Source: an uncultured Clostridia bacterium
GTDB taxonomy: Bacteria; Bacillota; Clostridia; Oscillospirales; CAG-272
Assembly: GCA_947306035.1 (NCBI GenBank)
Contig: CAMZFG010000047.1
Coordinates: 1-6,712, forward strand
Reading direction: 5' to 3'
DNA: 6,712 nucleotides
The translations under genes and the position numbers were made by a program. The notes beneath the pieces are model-generated. The model was not told the origin of the DNA. It did no database searches and was given only the letters and a program-made list of their open reading frames with translations. Every line of letters starts with the position of its first letter. The stretch's first letter is position 1. Of the stretch, positions 1 to 6,712 are shown in pieces.

Positions 1-4
1 AACC

Positions 5-1018
5 ATGAGAGAAACACTGGAAAAGATCCGGGCCGCCGCCATGGCGGAACTGGAAAAAACGGAAGCCGACCTTGAAAACGTGCGTGTCAGGTACCTCGGC
101 AAAAAGGGCGAACTGACCGCCGTGCTGCGCGGCATGGGCGGGCTCTCGCCCGAAGAACGCCCCGTGATCGGGCAGCTTGCCAACGAGGTGCGCGCCGCCA
201 TTGAGACCGCCATTGCCGAAAAGACCGCGGCGTTGAAAGAAAAAACGCTCAACTTAAAACTGCGGCATGAAAAACTGGACGTCACCATTCCGGGCAAAGC
301 CGCGCGCATGGGGCATCAGCACCCCCTTTCCCGCGTGCAGCGCGAAATGGAAGATATTTTTATCGGCATGGGCTTTCAGATCGCCGAAGGGCCGGAAGTG
401 GAATACGACTATTACAACTTTCAGGCCCTGAACATTCCCGAAAACCATCCCGCGAGAGACACGCAGGATACGTTCTATATCACCGACAATATCCTGCTGC
501 GCTCCCAGACCTCGCCCGTGCAGGTGCGCGTGATGGAAAAACAGCAGCCCCCCATTCGCATCATCTCGCCCGGCCGCGTCTATCGCTCCGACGCGCTCGA
601 CGCCACGCATTCTCCCCTGTTCCATCAAATGGAGGGGCTCGTCGTGGACAAGGGCGTGACCATGAGCGACCTGAAAGGCACGCTGGAGACGTTTGCCAAA
701 CAAATGTTCGGCGAGTCGACGCGCATCCGCTTCCGCCCGCACCACTTCCCGTTCACCGAGCCCTCGGCCGAGGTAGACGTCTCCTGCTTCGTGTGCGGCG
801 GCAAGGGCTGCCGCGTGTGCAAGGGCGAGGGCTGGATCGAGATACTCGGCGCCGGCATGGTGCACCCGTTCGTGCTGAAAAACTGCGGCATCGACCCCGA
901 GGTCTATTCCGGCTTTGCCTTCGGCATGGGCATCGAGCGCGTGGCCATGACGCACTACGGCATTGACGACATTCGCCTGTTCTACGAAAACGACGAGCGT
1001 TTTCTCGAGCAGTTCTGA
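5..1018 (+). CDS. pheS: Phenylalanine--tRNA ligase alpha subunit (PheS)
   Basis: Catalytic alpha subunit of the cytoplasmic alpha2beta2 class II phenylalanyl-tRNA synthetase, which activates Phe with ATP and charges tRNA-Phe. Residues 1 to about 85 are the charged helical N-terminal domain with the typical [11 protein letters not shown] stretch. The catalytic core follows. Motif 2 is at 190-211 (GRVYRSD then [11 protein letters not shown]), and [12 protein letters not shown] lies just before a cysteine cluster C261-x2-C264-x4-C269-x2-C272. Motif 3 is at 303-314 ([12 protein letters not shown]). Ala305 lines up with the E. coli Ala294 position that shapes the Phe pocket. The 337-residue length is normal for the family. 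The start at 5 gives the usual N-terminus; the next ATG in frame (41) would cut into the first helix. Only 4 bases precede it, so the ribosome site and promoter are not visible. pheT follows after 15 bases. Confidence 0.97.
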   Translation: MRETLEKIRAAAMAELEKTEADLENVRVRYLGKKGELTAVLRGMGGLSPEERPVIGQLANEVRAAIETAIAEKTAALKEKTLNLKLRHEKLDVTIPGKAARMGHQHPLSRVQREMEDIFIGMGFQIAEGPEVEYDYYNFQALNIPENHPARDTQDTFYITDNILLRSQTSPVQVRVMEKQQPPIRIISPGRVYRSDALDATHSPLFHQMEGLVVDKGVTMSDLKGTLETFAKQMFGESTRIRFRPHHFPFTEPSAEVDVSCFVCGGKGCRVCKGEGWIEILGAGMVHPFVLKNCGIDPEVYSGFAFGMGIERVAMTHYGIDDIRLFYENDERFLEQF

Positions 1019-1019
1019 T

Positions 1020-1028
1020 AAAGGAGAT
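1020..1028 (+). promoter_or_regulatory. Shine-Dalgarno site of pheT
   Basis: AAAGGAGAT sits just after the pheS stop codon, with its GGAG core 7 bases before the pheT ATG at 1034. It is a strong match to the 16S anti-Shine-Dalgarno sequence. It supports the pheT start and suggests independent, efficient initiation within the shared transcript. Confidence 0.85.
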
Positions 1029-1033
1029 CGAAT

Positions 1034-3427
1034 ATGGACCTTTCAATGAAATGGCTGGCCGACTTTGTCGACGTCAGCGACGTTGATATCAAAACCTACT
1101 GCGACCGCATGACCCTGACCGGCTCCAAAGTCGAGGGCTATGCGAACATGGGCGCCGACATTGAAAACGTGGTGGTCGCCCGCATCAAAAAACTGGTGCC
1201 GCACCCGGACAGCGATCATTTGCAGATCTGCACCATGGACGTCGGCACGGGCGCCGACGTGCAGATCGTGACGGGTGCGCAGAACGTGTTTGAGGGCGCG
1301 CTGGTGCCCGCCGCGCTGCCCGTGGCCAAACTGCCCGGCGGCGTTGTGATCAAATCAGGCAAACTGCGCGGCGTGCAGTCCGACGGCATGCTCTGCTCCA
1401 TGGGCGAACTCGGCCTGACGGCGCACGACTTCCCCGGCAAAGAGGAAAACGGCATTCTGATCCTTGACGAAGAGTTTGCCGACAAGATCGGGCAGGATAT
1501 AAGAAAAGCGCTGCTGCTGGACGATACCGCCGTCGAATTCGAGATCACCTCCAACCGCCCCGACTGCCTTTCCGTCATCGGTCTGGCGCGCGAAACGGCC
1601 GTTTCGTTCGACCGCGAACTGCACCTGCACGCCCCCGTCGTCAAAGGCGCGGGCGACGACGTTGCCAAATATCTGAACGTGACGATCGAGGCCCCCGACC
1701 TTTGCTACCGTTACGCCGCCAAAGTGGTCAAGAACGTGCGCGTGGCGCCCTCGCCCCTGTGGATGCGTATGCGTCTGCGCGCCGCCGGCGTGCGCCCGAT
1801 CAACAACATCGTTGATATTACGAACTACGTCATGCTGGAATACGGCCAGCCCATGCACGCTTTTGACTACGCCTGCCTTGACGGCTCCGCCATTCGCGTG
1901 CGCCGCGCCGCGAAGGGTGAAACGTTCAAATCGCTTGACGACGTCGACCACGTGCTGGACGACACCATGCTGGTCATTGCCGACGGCAAAAAGGCCTGCG
2001 CCCTGGCGGGCGTGATGGGCGGCGCCAACAGCGAGATCCTCGACACGACCAAGACCGTGGTGTTCGAGTCTGCCTGCTTCTCCGGCCCTTCCGTGCGCGT
2101 CACCGCCAAAAAGAACGGCATGCGCACCGAGTCCTCTGCCCGCTTTGAAAAAGGGCTTGACCCCGAAAACTGCTGCGGCGGCCTGATGCGCGCCTGCGAA
2201 CTGGTCGAACTGCTGGACGCGGGCGACGTGGTGGACGGCCTGATCGACGTGTACCCCGGCAAAAAAGAGCCCGTCGTGCTGCCGTTCCGGCCGGAGAAAT
2301 ACAATGCGTTCCTCGGCACCGACATTCCCGAGGCGCAGATGATCAAATACCTTGAAAAACTCGAATGCAAAGTGCAGAACGGCAGCATCATCGTGCCCTC
2401 GTTCCGCGGCGACCTCGGCTGCATGAACGACGTGGCCGAAGAGGTGCTGCGCCTGTACGGCTACGACAAGATCGCTTCCACGCAGCTGCGCGGCGAAACG
2501 ACCGAGGGCGGCCGGACGCCGAAACAGCAGTTTGCCGCGGACGCCGAGAGCGCGCTGTTCGGCATGGGGCTGGACGAGATACAGACTTTCTCGTTCATCT
2601 CCCCCAAATATTACGACAAGATCCGTATGGCCGAAAACGATCCCCGCCGCCGCTCCGTGGTCATTTCCAACCCGCTCGGCGAGGATACCAGCGTCATGCG
2701 CACCACCACCCTGCCCTCCATGCTGGAGTGCCTGGCGCGCAACATTCATTTCAGCAACGAGAACGCGCGCCTGTTTGAACTCGGCAACGTCTATCTGCCC
2801 GCCGAAAAGAAAGAAGACCTGCCGAACGAAGGCAAGCGCCTGACCCTCGGCATGTACGGCGACGTCGATTTTTACGACCTGAAAGGCGTGGTCGAAAACC
2901 TGCTGCGCCTGGCCGCCGTCAAAGAGGTGACCTGGCAGGCCGCCGACGACGATCCCGCCTATCACCCGGGGCGCTGCGCCAGAGTGACGCTGGCAGACGG
3001 CACCGTGCTGGCCGTGTTCGGGCAGATCCACCCGCTGACGGCCGCCAACTACGACGTGGACGAAAAACTCTACGCGGCCGAGATCGACTTTGACGCGCTG
3101 TTCGCGGCGCGGAACGCCAAAAAGGCCTATCGCCACCTGCCGAAATTCCCCGCCGTCACCCGCGATTTCTCGTTCGTCTGCGACGAGGAACTGGAAGTCG
3201 GGCGCATCGAGCGCGTCATGATGACCGCCGGCGGCAAAACGGTGGAGGACGTCAAACTGTTCGACATCTACCGCGGGCCGCAGGTCGGCGAAGGCAAAAA
3301 ATCCGTTTCGCTGCGCATGGTGCTGCGCGCCGCCGACCACACGCTGACCGCCGAAGAAGCGGACAAGATCGGCAAAAAGGTGCTGTTCCTGCTCGACAAA
3401 GAACTGGGGCTGACCCTGCGCGCCTGA
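1034..3427 (+). CDS. pheT: Phenylalanine--tRNA ligase beta subunit (PheT)
   Basis: Beta subunit of phenylalanyl-tRNA synthetase. It binds tRNA-Phe, builds the interface of the tetramer and carries the editing site that hydrolyses mischarged Tyr-tRNA-Phe. At 797 residues it is the usual full-length bacterial form. In order: the short N-terminal [13 protein letters not shown] segment; an EMAP/OB-fold tRNA-binding domain at about 40-150 (from [19 protein letters not shown] at 46); the B3/B4 editing region at about 205-395, with [19 protein letters not shown] and LAGVMGG; a B5 domain at about 410-480 ending in [13 protein letters not shown], where D466, E469 and E470 match the acidic B5 positions; a catalytic-like core at about 490-690; and the C-terminal anticodon-binding FDX-ACB domain from about 701 ([14 protein letters not shown]) to the end. 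No frameshift or missing domain is seen. The stop is 5 bases before the next gene. Confidence 0.97.
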   Translation: MDLSMKWLADFVDVSDVDIKTYCDRMTLTGSKVEGYANMGADIENVVVARIKKLVPHPDSDHLQICTMDVGTGADVQIVTGAQNVFEGALVPAALPVAKLPGGVVIKSGKLRGVQSDGMLCSMGELGLTAHDFPGKEENGILILDEEFADKIGQDIRKALLLDDTAVEFEITSNRPDCLSVIGLARETAVSFDRELHLHAPVVKGAGDDVAKYLNVTIEAPDLCYRYAAKVVKNVRVAPSPLWMRMRLRAAGVRPINNIVDITNYVMLEYGQPMHAFDYACLDGSAIRVRRAAKGETFKSLDDVDHVLDDTMLVIADGKKACALAGVMGGANSEILDTTKTVVFESACFSGPSVRVTAKKNGMRTESSARFEKGLDPENCCGGLMRACELVELLDAGDVVDGLIDVYPGKKEPVVLPFRPEKYNAFLGTDIPEAQMIKYLEKLECKVQNGSIIVPSFRGDLGCMNDVAEEVLRLYGYDKIASTQLRGETTEGGRTPKQQFAADAESALFGMGLDEIQTFSFISPKYYDKIRMAENDPRRRSVVISNPLGEDTSVMRTTTLPSMLECLARNIHFSNENARLFELGNVYLPAEKKEDLPNEGKRLTLGMYGDVDFYDLKGVVENLLRLAAVKEVTWQAADDDPAYHPGRCARVTLADGTVLAVFGQIHPLTAANYDVDEKLYAAEIDFDALFAARNAKKAYRHLPKFPAVTRDFSFVCDEELEVGRIERVMMTAGGKTVEDVKLFDIYRGPQVGEGKKSVSLRMVLRAADHTLTAEEADKIGKKVLFLLDKELGLTLRA

Positions 3428-3432
3428 ACGCC

Positions 3433-3639
3433 ATGGAAAAAGCCAAGATCGACCGCATCAACGAGCTGGCGCGCCTTGCCAAGACCCGCCCGCTGACCGA
3501 CGCGGAAAAAGAGGAACAATTCCTTTTGCGGCAGGAATACCTGGCCGAAATACGCGCCTCGTTCGGCGCCATGCTCGACAACACCGTCATCGAACACCCC
3601 GACGGCACCCGCGAAAAACTGCACAAAAAAGAAAAATAA
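3433..3639 (+). CDS. DUF896 / UPF0291 family small protein (YnzC-like)
   Basis: A 68-residue, highly charged protein of the Firmicutes DUF896/UPF0291 family, the family of B. subtilis YnzC. The diagnostic pattern is visible: [14 protein letters not shown] (4-17), a short turn with LT at 21-22, then [20 protein letters not shown] (25-44), followed by a short tail with HPDG and a lysine-rich end. The first two segments look like an antiparallel helical hairpin, as known from the YnzC structure; the tail is probably disordered. No signal peptide or membrane segment is present, so it is presumably cytoplasmic. The biochemical role of the family is not known to me. The ATG lies 5 bases after the pheT stop and lacks a clear Shine-Dalgarno site, so translation probably depends on ribosomes finishing pheT. 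The 3' end is A-rich, unlike the neighbouring GC-rich genes. Confidence 0.88.
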   Translation: MEKAKIDRINELARLAKTRPLTDAEKEEQFLLRQEYLAEIRASFGAMLDNTVIEHPDGTREKLHKKEK

Positions 3640-3643
3640 ACAT

Positions 3644-3650
3644 AGGAGGA
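3644..3650 (+). promoter_or_regulatory. Shine-Dalgarno site of fhs
   Basis: AGGAGGA, a near-perfect anti-Shine-Dalgarno match, lies 9 bases before the fhs ATG at 3660, in the 20-base gap after the DUF896 gene. It is the strongest ribosome site in the window and lies in an A/T-rich, probably unstructured stretch, which suggests high expression of fhs. Confidence 0.88.
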
Positions 3651-3659
3651 CTTTTTCCC

Positions 3660-5333
3660 ATGAGACCGGATATCGAGATCGCAAAAGAAGCCAAACTCGC
3701 CCCCATTCAGGAGGTGGCGCACGCCCTCGGCGTGACAGACGACGAACTGGAACTGTACGGCAAGTACAAAGCCAAGATCAACGACGCGTTCCTCACCCGC
3801 ATGGCGGGCAAGAAGAACGGCAAACTGATCCTGGTGACAGCCATCAACCCCACGCCCGCGGGCGAGGGCAAGACCACCACCACGGTCGGCCTCGGCATGG
3901 CCATGAAAAAGATCGGCAAAAAAGCCATCATCGCCCTGCGCGAGCCGTCTCTCGGCCCGGTGTTCGGCATCAAGGGCGGCGCCGCCGGCGGCGGTTATGC
4001 CCAGGTCGTGCCCATGGAGGATATCAACCTGCACTTCACCGGTGACTTTCACGCCATCACCGCGGCCAATAACCTCTTGTGCGCCGTGCTGGACAACAGC
4101 GTTCAGCAGGGCAACCCGCTCGGCATCGACCCGCGCCGCGTGCTGATCACCCGCGTGGAAGATATGAACGACCGCGCGCTGCGCAACGTGCTGATCGGTC
4201 TCGGCGGCAAGGCCAACGGCGTGCCGCGCGAGGATCACTTCATGATCACGGTGGCCAGCGAAGTCATGGCCATTCTGTGCCTGGCGGAAGATATCAGCGA
4301 CCTCAAAAAGCGCCTCGGCGATATGCTGGTCGCCTACACCTACGACAACAAGCCCGTGTTCTGCCGCGATCTGCAGGTGGCGGGCGCCATGGCGGTACTG
4401 CTCAAAGACGCCATCAAGCCGAACCTGGTGCAAACGCTGGAAAACACCCCGGCTCTCATCCACGGCGGCCCGTTCGCCAACATCGCGCACGGCTGCAACT
4501 CCATTCGCGCCACCAAACTGGCACTGAAACTCGCCGACTATACCATCACGGAGGCCGGCTTCGGCGCTGACCTCGGCGCGGAAAAATTCCTCGACATCAA
4601 ATGCCGCAAAGCGGGCCTGTCGCCCGACGCCATCGTGCTGGTGGCGACCGTGCGCGCCCTGAAATACAACGGCGGCGTGCCGAAAGCCGAACTCAAAGCC
4701 GAAAACGTCGAGGCGCTGAAGAAAGGCGCCGTCAACCTGGAAGCCCACATCGAAAACCTGAAACAGTACGGCGTGCCGGTGGTGGTCGCCATCAACCGTT
4801 TTGAGAGCGACACCGACGCGGAACTTGACGCGCTGCGCGCCATTTGCGAGCAGAAGGGCGCCGACTTTGCCTTGTCCGAGGTCTTTGCCAAAGGCGGCGA
4901 GGGCGGCCGCGCCCTGGCCGAAAAAGTGGTGGCCGCCTGTGAAAAGCCCAAAAACTTCACCCTGCTCTACCCCGACGATATGCCCGTCAAAGAAAAGATC
5001 AAAACGGTGGCAACGCGCATTTACGGCGCCGCCGGCGTGACCTACGAAGCCGCCGCCGAAAAGGCGCTGGCCGACATTCTCGCCATCGACCCCGCTTACG
5101 CCAAACTGCCCGTGTGCATGGCCAAAACGCAGTATTCGCTCTCCGACGATCCCGCCAAACTGGGGCGCCCCCGCGACTACGACCTGACCGTGCGTGAGAT
5201 CAAACTTTCCGCCGGCGCCGGCTTTATCGTGGTGCTGACCGGCACCATCATGACCATGCCGGGTCTTTCCAAACAGCCCGCCGCCTACTCGATCGACATC
5301 GACAACGACGGCAACATCACGGGGCTGTTCTGA
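3660..5333 (+). CDS. fhs: Formate--tetrahydrofolate ligase (10-formyl-THF synthetase)
   Basis: Cytoplasmic enzyme joining formate to tetrahydrofolate with ATP to give 10-formyl-THF, the one-carbon donor for purines and for formylating initiator Met-tRNA; in acetogens it also serves the methyl branch of the Wood-Ljungdahl pathway. The 557-residue length is typical. The P-loop TPAGEGKTT is at 65-73, the first family signature [11 protein letters not shown] at 103-113, and the second, [12 protein letters not shown], at 328-339. Other conserved blocks are [47 protein letters not shown] and the C-terminal [11 protein letters not shown]. The start is set by the strong AGGAGGA site. The last base of its TGA is the first base of the tsaE ATG. 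Acetogenesis cannot be inferred from this gene alone, since many non-acetogenic Clostridia carry it. The symbol ftfL is also used. Confidence 0.98.
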   Translation: MRPDIEIAKEAKLAPIQEVAHALGVTDDELELYGKYKAKINDAFLTRMAGKKNGKLILVTAINPTPAGEGKTTTTVGLGMAMKKIGKKAIIALREPSLGPVFGIKGGAAGGGYAQVVPMEDINLHFTGDFHAITAANNLLCAVLDNSVQQGNPLGIDPRRVLITRVEDMNDRALRNVLIGLGGKANGVPREDHFMITVASEVMAILCLAEDISDLKKRLGDMLVAYTYDNKPVFCRDLQVAGAMAVLLKDAIKPNLVQTLENTPALIHGGPFANIAHGCNSIRATKLALKLADYTITEAGFGADLGAEKFLDIKCRKAGLSPDAIVLVATVRALKYNGGVPKAELKAENVEALKKGAVNLEAHIENLKQYGVPVVVAINRFESDTDAELDALRAICEQKGADFALSEVFAKGGEGGRALAEKVVAACEKPKNFTLLYPDDMPVKEKIKTVATRIYGAAGVTYEAAAEKALADILAIDPAYAKLPVCMAKTQYSLSDDPAKLGRPRDYDLTVREIKLSAGAGFIVVLTGTIMTMPGLSKQPAAYSIDIDNDGNITGLF

Positions 5334-5335
5334 TG
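5331..5335 (+). promoter_or_regulatory. TGATG stop/start overlap between fhs and tsaE
   Basis: The fhs stop TGA (5331-5333) and the tsaE start ATG (5333-5335) share the A. Only a weak G-rich stretch (CGGGG near 5320-5324) precedes the start, so terminating fhs ribosomes probably reinitiate here. Coupling is inferred from the arrangement. Confidence 0.7.
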
Positions 5336-5776
5336 CTGTCTTACACCTGCCGCACCGCCGCGCCGAGGGAGACCGAGGCGGCGGGCGCGGCGCTGGCGCG
5401 GCGCATGCTCGACGAGAACTTGCCCCGCTTTGTGGCGCTTTACGGCGAACTCGGCGCGGGCAAGACCGCCTTTGTGCGCGGCTTTGCCTCCGTCATCGCG
5501 CCCGGCGCCGTCGTTCGCTCCCCCACTTTCGCGCTGGTGCACGAACACAAAGGCGAGCCCTTCGATCTCTTTCATTTCGATCTGTACCGCATCAACGGAG
5601 AAGACGACCTGTATTCGATCGGTTTTGAGGACTATCTGCGCCGGGACGGCGTGTGCCTGACGGAGTGGAGCGAACACATTCCCTTTGCCCTTCCCGCGCA
5701 CTATCTGCGCGTGGAGATCGTCAAAGACGACGAGGCGACGCCCGACAGCCGCCGCATCACCGTGACGCAGATCTGA
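5333..5776 (+). CDS. tsaE: tRNA threonylcarbamoyladenosine biosynthesis ATPase TsaE
   Basis: Small P-loop ATPase that works with TsaB and TsaD in making t6A at position 37 of ANN-decoding tRNAs; it binds the TsaB-TsaD complex and is needed for multiple turnover. At 147 residues it has family length. The Walker A motif GELGAGKT is at 38-45, followed by AFVRGFA. The switch-like SPTFALVHEH is at 63-72, the FHFDLYRI motif at 80-87, and the conserved EWSEH at 111-115. The start at 5333 overlaps the fhs stop and gives the usual short lead before the P-loop. The stop TGA at 5774-5776 overlaps a possible upstream start of tsaB, so the two partner proteins are probably translated together. Confidence 0.96.
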   Translation: MLSYTCRTAAPRETEAAGAALARRMLDENLPRFVALYGELGAGKTAFVRGFASVIAPGAVVRSPTFALVHEHKGEPFDLFHFDLYRINGEDDLYSIGFEDYLRRDGVCLTEWSEHIPFALPAHYLRVEIVKDDEATPDSRRITVTQI

Positions 5777-5777
5777 T

Positions 5778-5783
5778 GGGGGG
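5778..5783 (+). promoter_or_regulatory. G-rich ribosome-binding site that decides the tsaB start
   Basis: A run of six G bases begins 2 bases after the tsaE stop and ends 7 bases before the ATG at 5791. It is an imperfect Shine-Dalgarno match (G-rich, no AGGAGG), but its spacing favours 5791 over the overlapping ATG at 5776. Confidence 0.55.
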
Positions 5784-5790
5784 TATTCGT

Positions 5791-6486
5791 ATGCTGATCT
5801 TATCCCTGGACAGTACCGCCGTGGCCGCGAGCGCGGCTCTGACGGAAAACGACCGTCCGCTCGCCTCATTTCAACTGGAAAACGGCCACACGCACAGCAA
5901 AACGCTGCTGCCCATGGTCAAAGCCCTCTTTGACGTCACGGGACACACCGTGCAGGACGTCGATCTTTTTGCCTGCAGCATCGGCCCCGGCTCGTTCACC
6001 GGCGTGCGCATCGGCGCCGCCACGATCAAGGGGCTCGCTTTCGGCAAGAACAAGAACGTGCTGGGCGTTTCCACCCTGGAGGCGCTGGCGGAAAACCTGA
6101 TGCCCCGTGAAGGACTGATATGCCCCGTTATGAACGCCCGCCGCGAGCAGGTCTACACCGCCCTGTTTCGCGGGGAGAACGGCACGCTGACGCGCCTGAC
6201 GCCCGACGCGGCGCTTTCCGTTGAGGAACTGGAGACTATGCTGGCCGAACGGGGCGAGCCGTTTTGCCTGGTCGGCGACGGCACGGTACCGGTGCGCGGC
6301 GCGCTCAAAACGCTGATCCCGCAGCCGACGCCGGCGCTTTTGACGGCGCAGAACGCCGTGTCTGTGGCGCGCTTGGCTTACCGTGCCGCGCAAAACGGCG
6401 CGACGGGCACCGACGCCGATCTCAAGCCCCTGTATCTGCGCGTGCCGCAAGCCGAACGCGAACGGCTGGCCAAACAAAAACAGTAA
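5791..6486 (+). CDS. tsaB: tRNA threonylcarbamoyladenosine biosynthesis protein TsaB
   Basis: Non-catalytic ASKHA-fold partner of TsaD in bacterial t6A synthesis; it forms the TsaB-TsaD heterodimer to which TsaE binds. At 231 residues it has family length. The N-terminus MLILSLDSTAVAASAAL is the usual first strand pair. H33/H35-S36 followed by LLP matches the conserved histidine-serine region, and SIGPGSFTGVRIG at 63-75 is the diagnostic motif. GVSTLEALA and NARREQVYTALF (from N115) follow, and the C-terminus has the typical PLYLRVPQAER ending. I chose 5791 because it gives the canonical N-terminus and has a G-rich ribosome site; the in-frame ATG at 5776 would add MGGIR and overlap the tsaE stop. 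The open frame extends further up to an ATG at 5653, but that part lies inside tsaE and has no family similarity. Neither rimI nor tsaD follows directly. Confidence 0.95.
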   Translation: MLILSLDSTAVAASAALTENDRPLASFQLENGHTHSKTLLPMVKALFDVTGHTVQDVDLFACSIGPGSFTGVRIGAATIKGLAFGKNKNVLGVSTLEALAENLMPREGLICPVMNARREQVYTALFRGENGTLTRLTPDAALSVEELETMLAERGEPFCLVGDGTVPVRGALKTLIPQPTPALLTAQNAVSVARLAYRAAQNGATGTDADLKPLYLRVPQAERERLAKQKQ

Positions 6487-6492
6487 CGACGC

Positions 6493-6500
6493 AAAGGAGA
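6493..6500 (+). promoter_or_regulatory. Shine-Dalgarno site of rpiB
   Basis: AAAGGAGA lies in the 19-base gap after tsaB, with its GGAG core 6 bases before the ATG at 6506. It supports this start for the truncated gene. Confidence 0.83.
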
Positions 6501-6505
6501 CGACT

Positions 6506-6712
6506 ATGAAAAAACTGGTGATCGGCTGCGATCATGCCGCCGTTGAACTCAAAGAGCAGGTCAAGGCGCACCTGACCGAGCGCGGCTTTGCCGTGGAAGA
6601 CGTGGGCACCTATACGACCGACAGCTGCGACTATCCCGTTTTTGCGCATAAACTGTGCCGCAAAATACAGAACGGCGAATACGAACTGGGCATTCTCATC
6701 TGCGGCACCGGC
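6506..6712 (+). CDS. rpiB: Ribose-5-phosphate isomerase B (RpiB/LacAB family), 5' part
   Basis: Interconverts ribulose-5-phosphate and ribose-5-phosphate in the non-oxidative pentose phosphate pathway, supplying ribose for nucleotides. Only the first 69 codons are present; the family is usually about 140-150 residues, so about half is missing because the window ends. The N-terminus reads MKKLVIGCDHAAVELKE, with D9 and H10 matching substrate-binding positions. VEDVGTY and the DYP motif at 42-44 follow, and GILICGTG at 62-69 holds C66, which lines up with the catalytic base Cys66 of E. coli RpiB. The frame is open to the last base. Other members of the RpiB/LacA/LacB group, such as allose-6-phosphate or galactose-6-phosphate isomerase subunits, cannot be fully excluded from the N-terminus, but the housekeeping context favours RpiB. 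It lies 19 bases after tsaB and is probably part of the same transcript. Confidence 0.93.
   Translation, partial: MKKLVIGCDHAAVELKEQVKAHLTERGFAVEDVGTYTTDSCDYPVFAHKLCRKIQNGEYELGILICGTG

Noticed and set aside
254..955. Minus-strand open frame of 233 codons opposite pheS
   Set aside because: It is antisense to a complete pheS, shows no recognisable domain, and no ribosome site was evident.
1355..3340. Open frame of 661 codons on the minus strand, opposite pheT
   Set aside because: It lies fully antisense to a well-recognised pheT. Its translation is rich in H, V, G, A, Q and R with no recognisable motif, which is what GC-rich codon use in pheT produces in the opposite frame.
3651..3657. T-run before fhs considered as an intrinsic terminator
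   Set aside because: No stable GC-rich hairpin precedes it; only A-rich sequence and a strong ribosome site do, and fhs starts right after.
3252..4748. Open frame of 498 codons on the minus strand, opposite fhs and the DUF896 gene
   Set aside because: It spans three well-supported genes in antisense and has the same biased, motif-free composition, so it is a codon-bias shadow.
5653..5790. Upstream extension of tsaB to the ATG at 5653
   Set aside because: The added 46 residues are out-of-frame translation of tsaE, rich in R, H and P, without TsaB similarity; the canonical N-terminus begins at 5791.
6487..6505. Gap between tsaB and rpiB considered for a promoter or terminator
   Set aside because: It is 19 bases long, is occupied by the rpiB ribosome site, and has no -10/-35 pair or hairpin that I could recognise.
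1..6712. Search for a novel defence, mobile or repeat-based system
   Set aside because: Essentially all of the sequence is accounted for by seven ordinary housekeeping genes. I saw no direct or inverted repeat arrays, integrase or transposase motifs, tRNA genes or abrupt composition change other than the short A-rich stretch before fhs.

Overview
The window is a compact, GC-rich stretch of bacterial chromosome. All seven genes lie on the + strand and are almost back to back: pheS, pheT, a DUF896/UPF0291 small-protein gene, fhs, tsaE, tsaB and the 5' part of rpiB. The largest gap between genes is 20 bases. I see no terminator, internal promoter, RNA gene, repeat array, mobile element or CRISPR array, so the block reads as one operon or part of one. 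The window opens 4 bases before pheS, so its promoter is not visible, and it ends inside rpiB.

Organism: the DUF896 (YnzC-type) protein, strong AGGAGG-type Shine-Dalgarno sites, a PheS with a C-x2-C-x4-C-x2-C insert and a roughly 557-residue formate-tetrahydrofolate ligase together point to a high-GC Firmicute, most likely an anaerobic Clostridia member (Oscillospiraceae- or Christensenellales-like). This is inference from gene content and family resemblance; no 16S rRNA or other phylogenetic marker was compared.

Layout: positions 5-3427 encode both subunits of phenylalanyl-tRNA synthetase. Positions 3433-3639 encode a 68-residue DUF896 protein. Positions 3660-5333 encode formate-tetrahydrofolate ligase. 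Positions 5333-6486 encode TsaE and TsaB, two parts of the machinery for t6A at tRNA position 37. From 6506 to the window end is the first 69 codons of ribose-5-phosphate isomerase B.

Function: most of the block supports translation. PheST charges tRNA-Phe, Fhs makes 10-formyl-THF (the formyl donor for initiator Met-tRNA and for purine synthesis), and TsaB/TsaE take part in t6A synthesis on ANN-decoding tRNAs. RpiB supplies ribose-5-phosphate for nucleotides. The functional link is inferred from co-location. All recognised families are ordinary housekeeping genes, and I found no convincing new biological system. The points worth a look are the operon's composition, the embedded DUF896 gene, the stop/start overlap between fhs and tsaE, and the choice of tsaB start.
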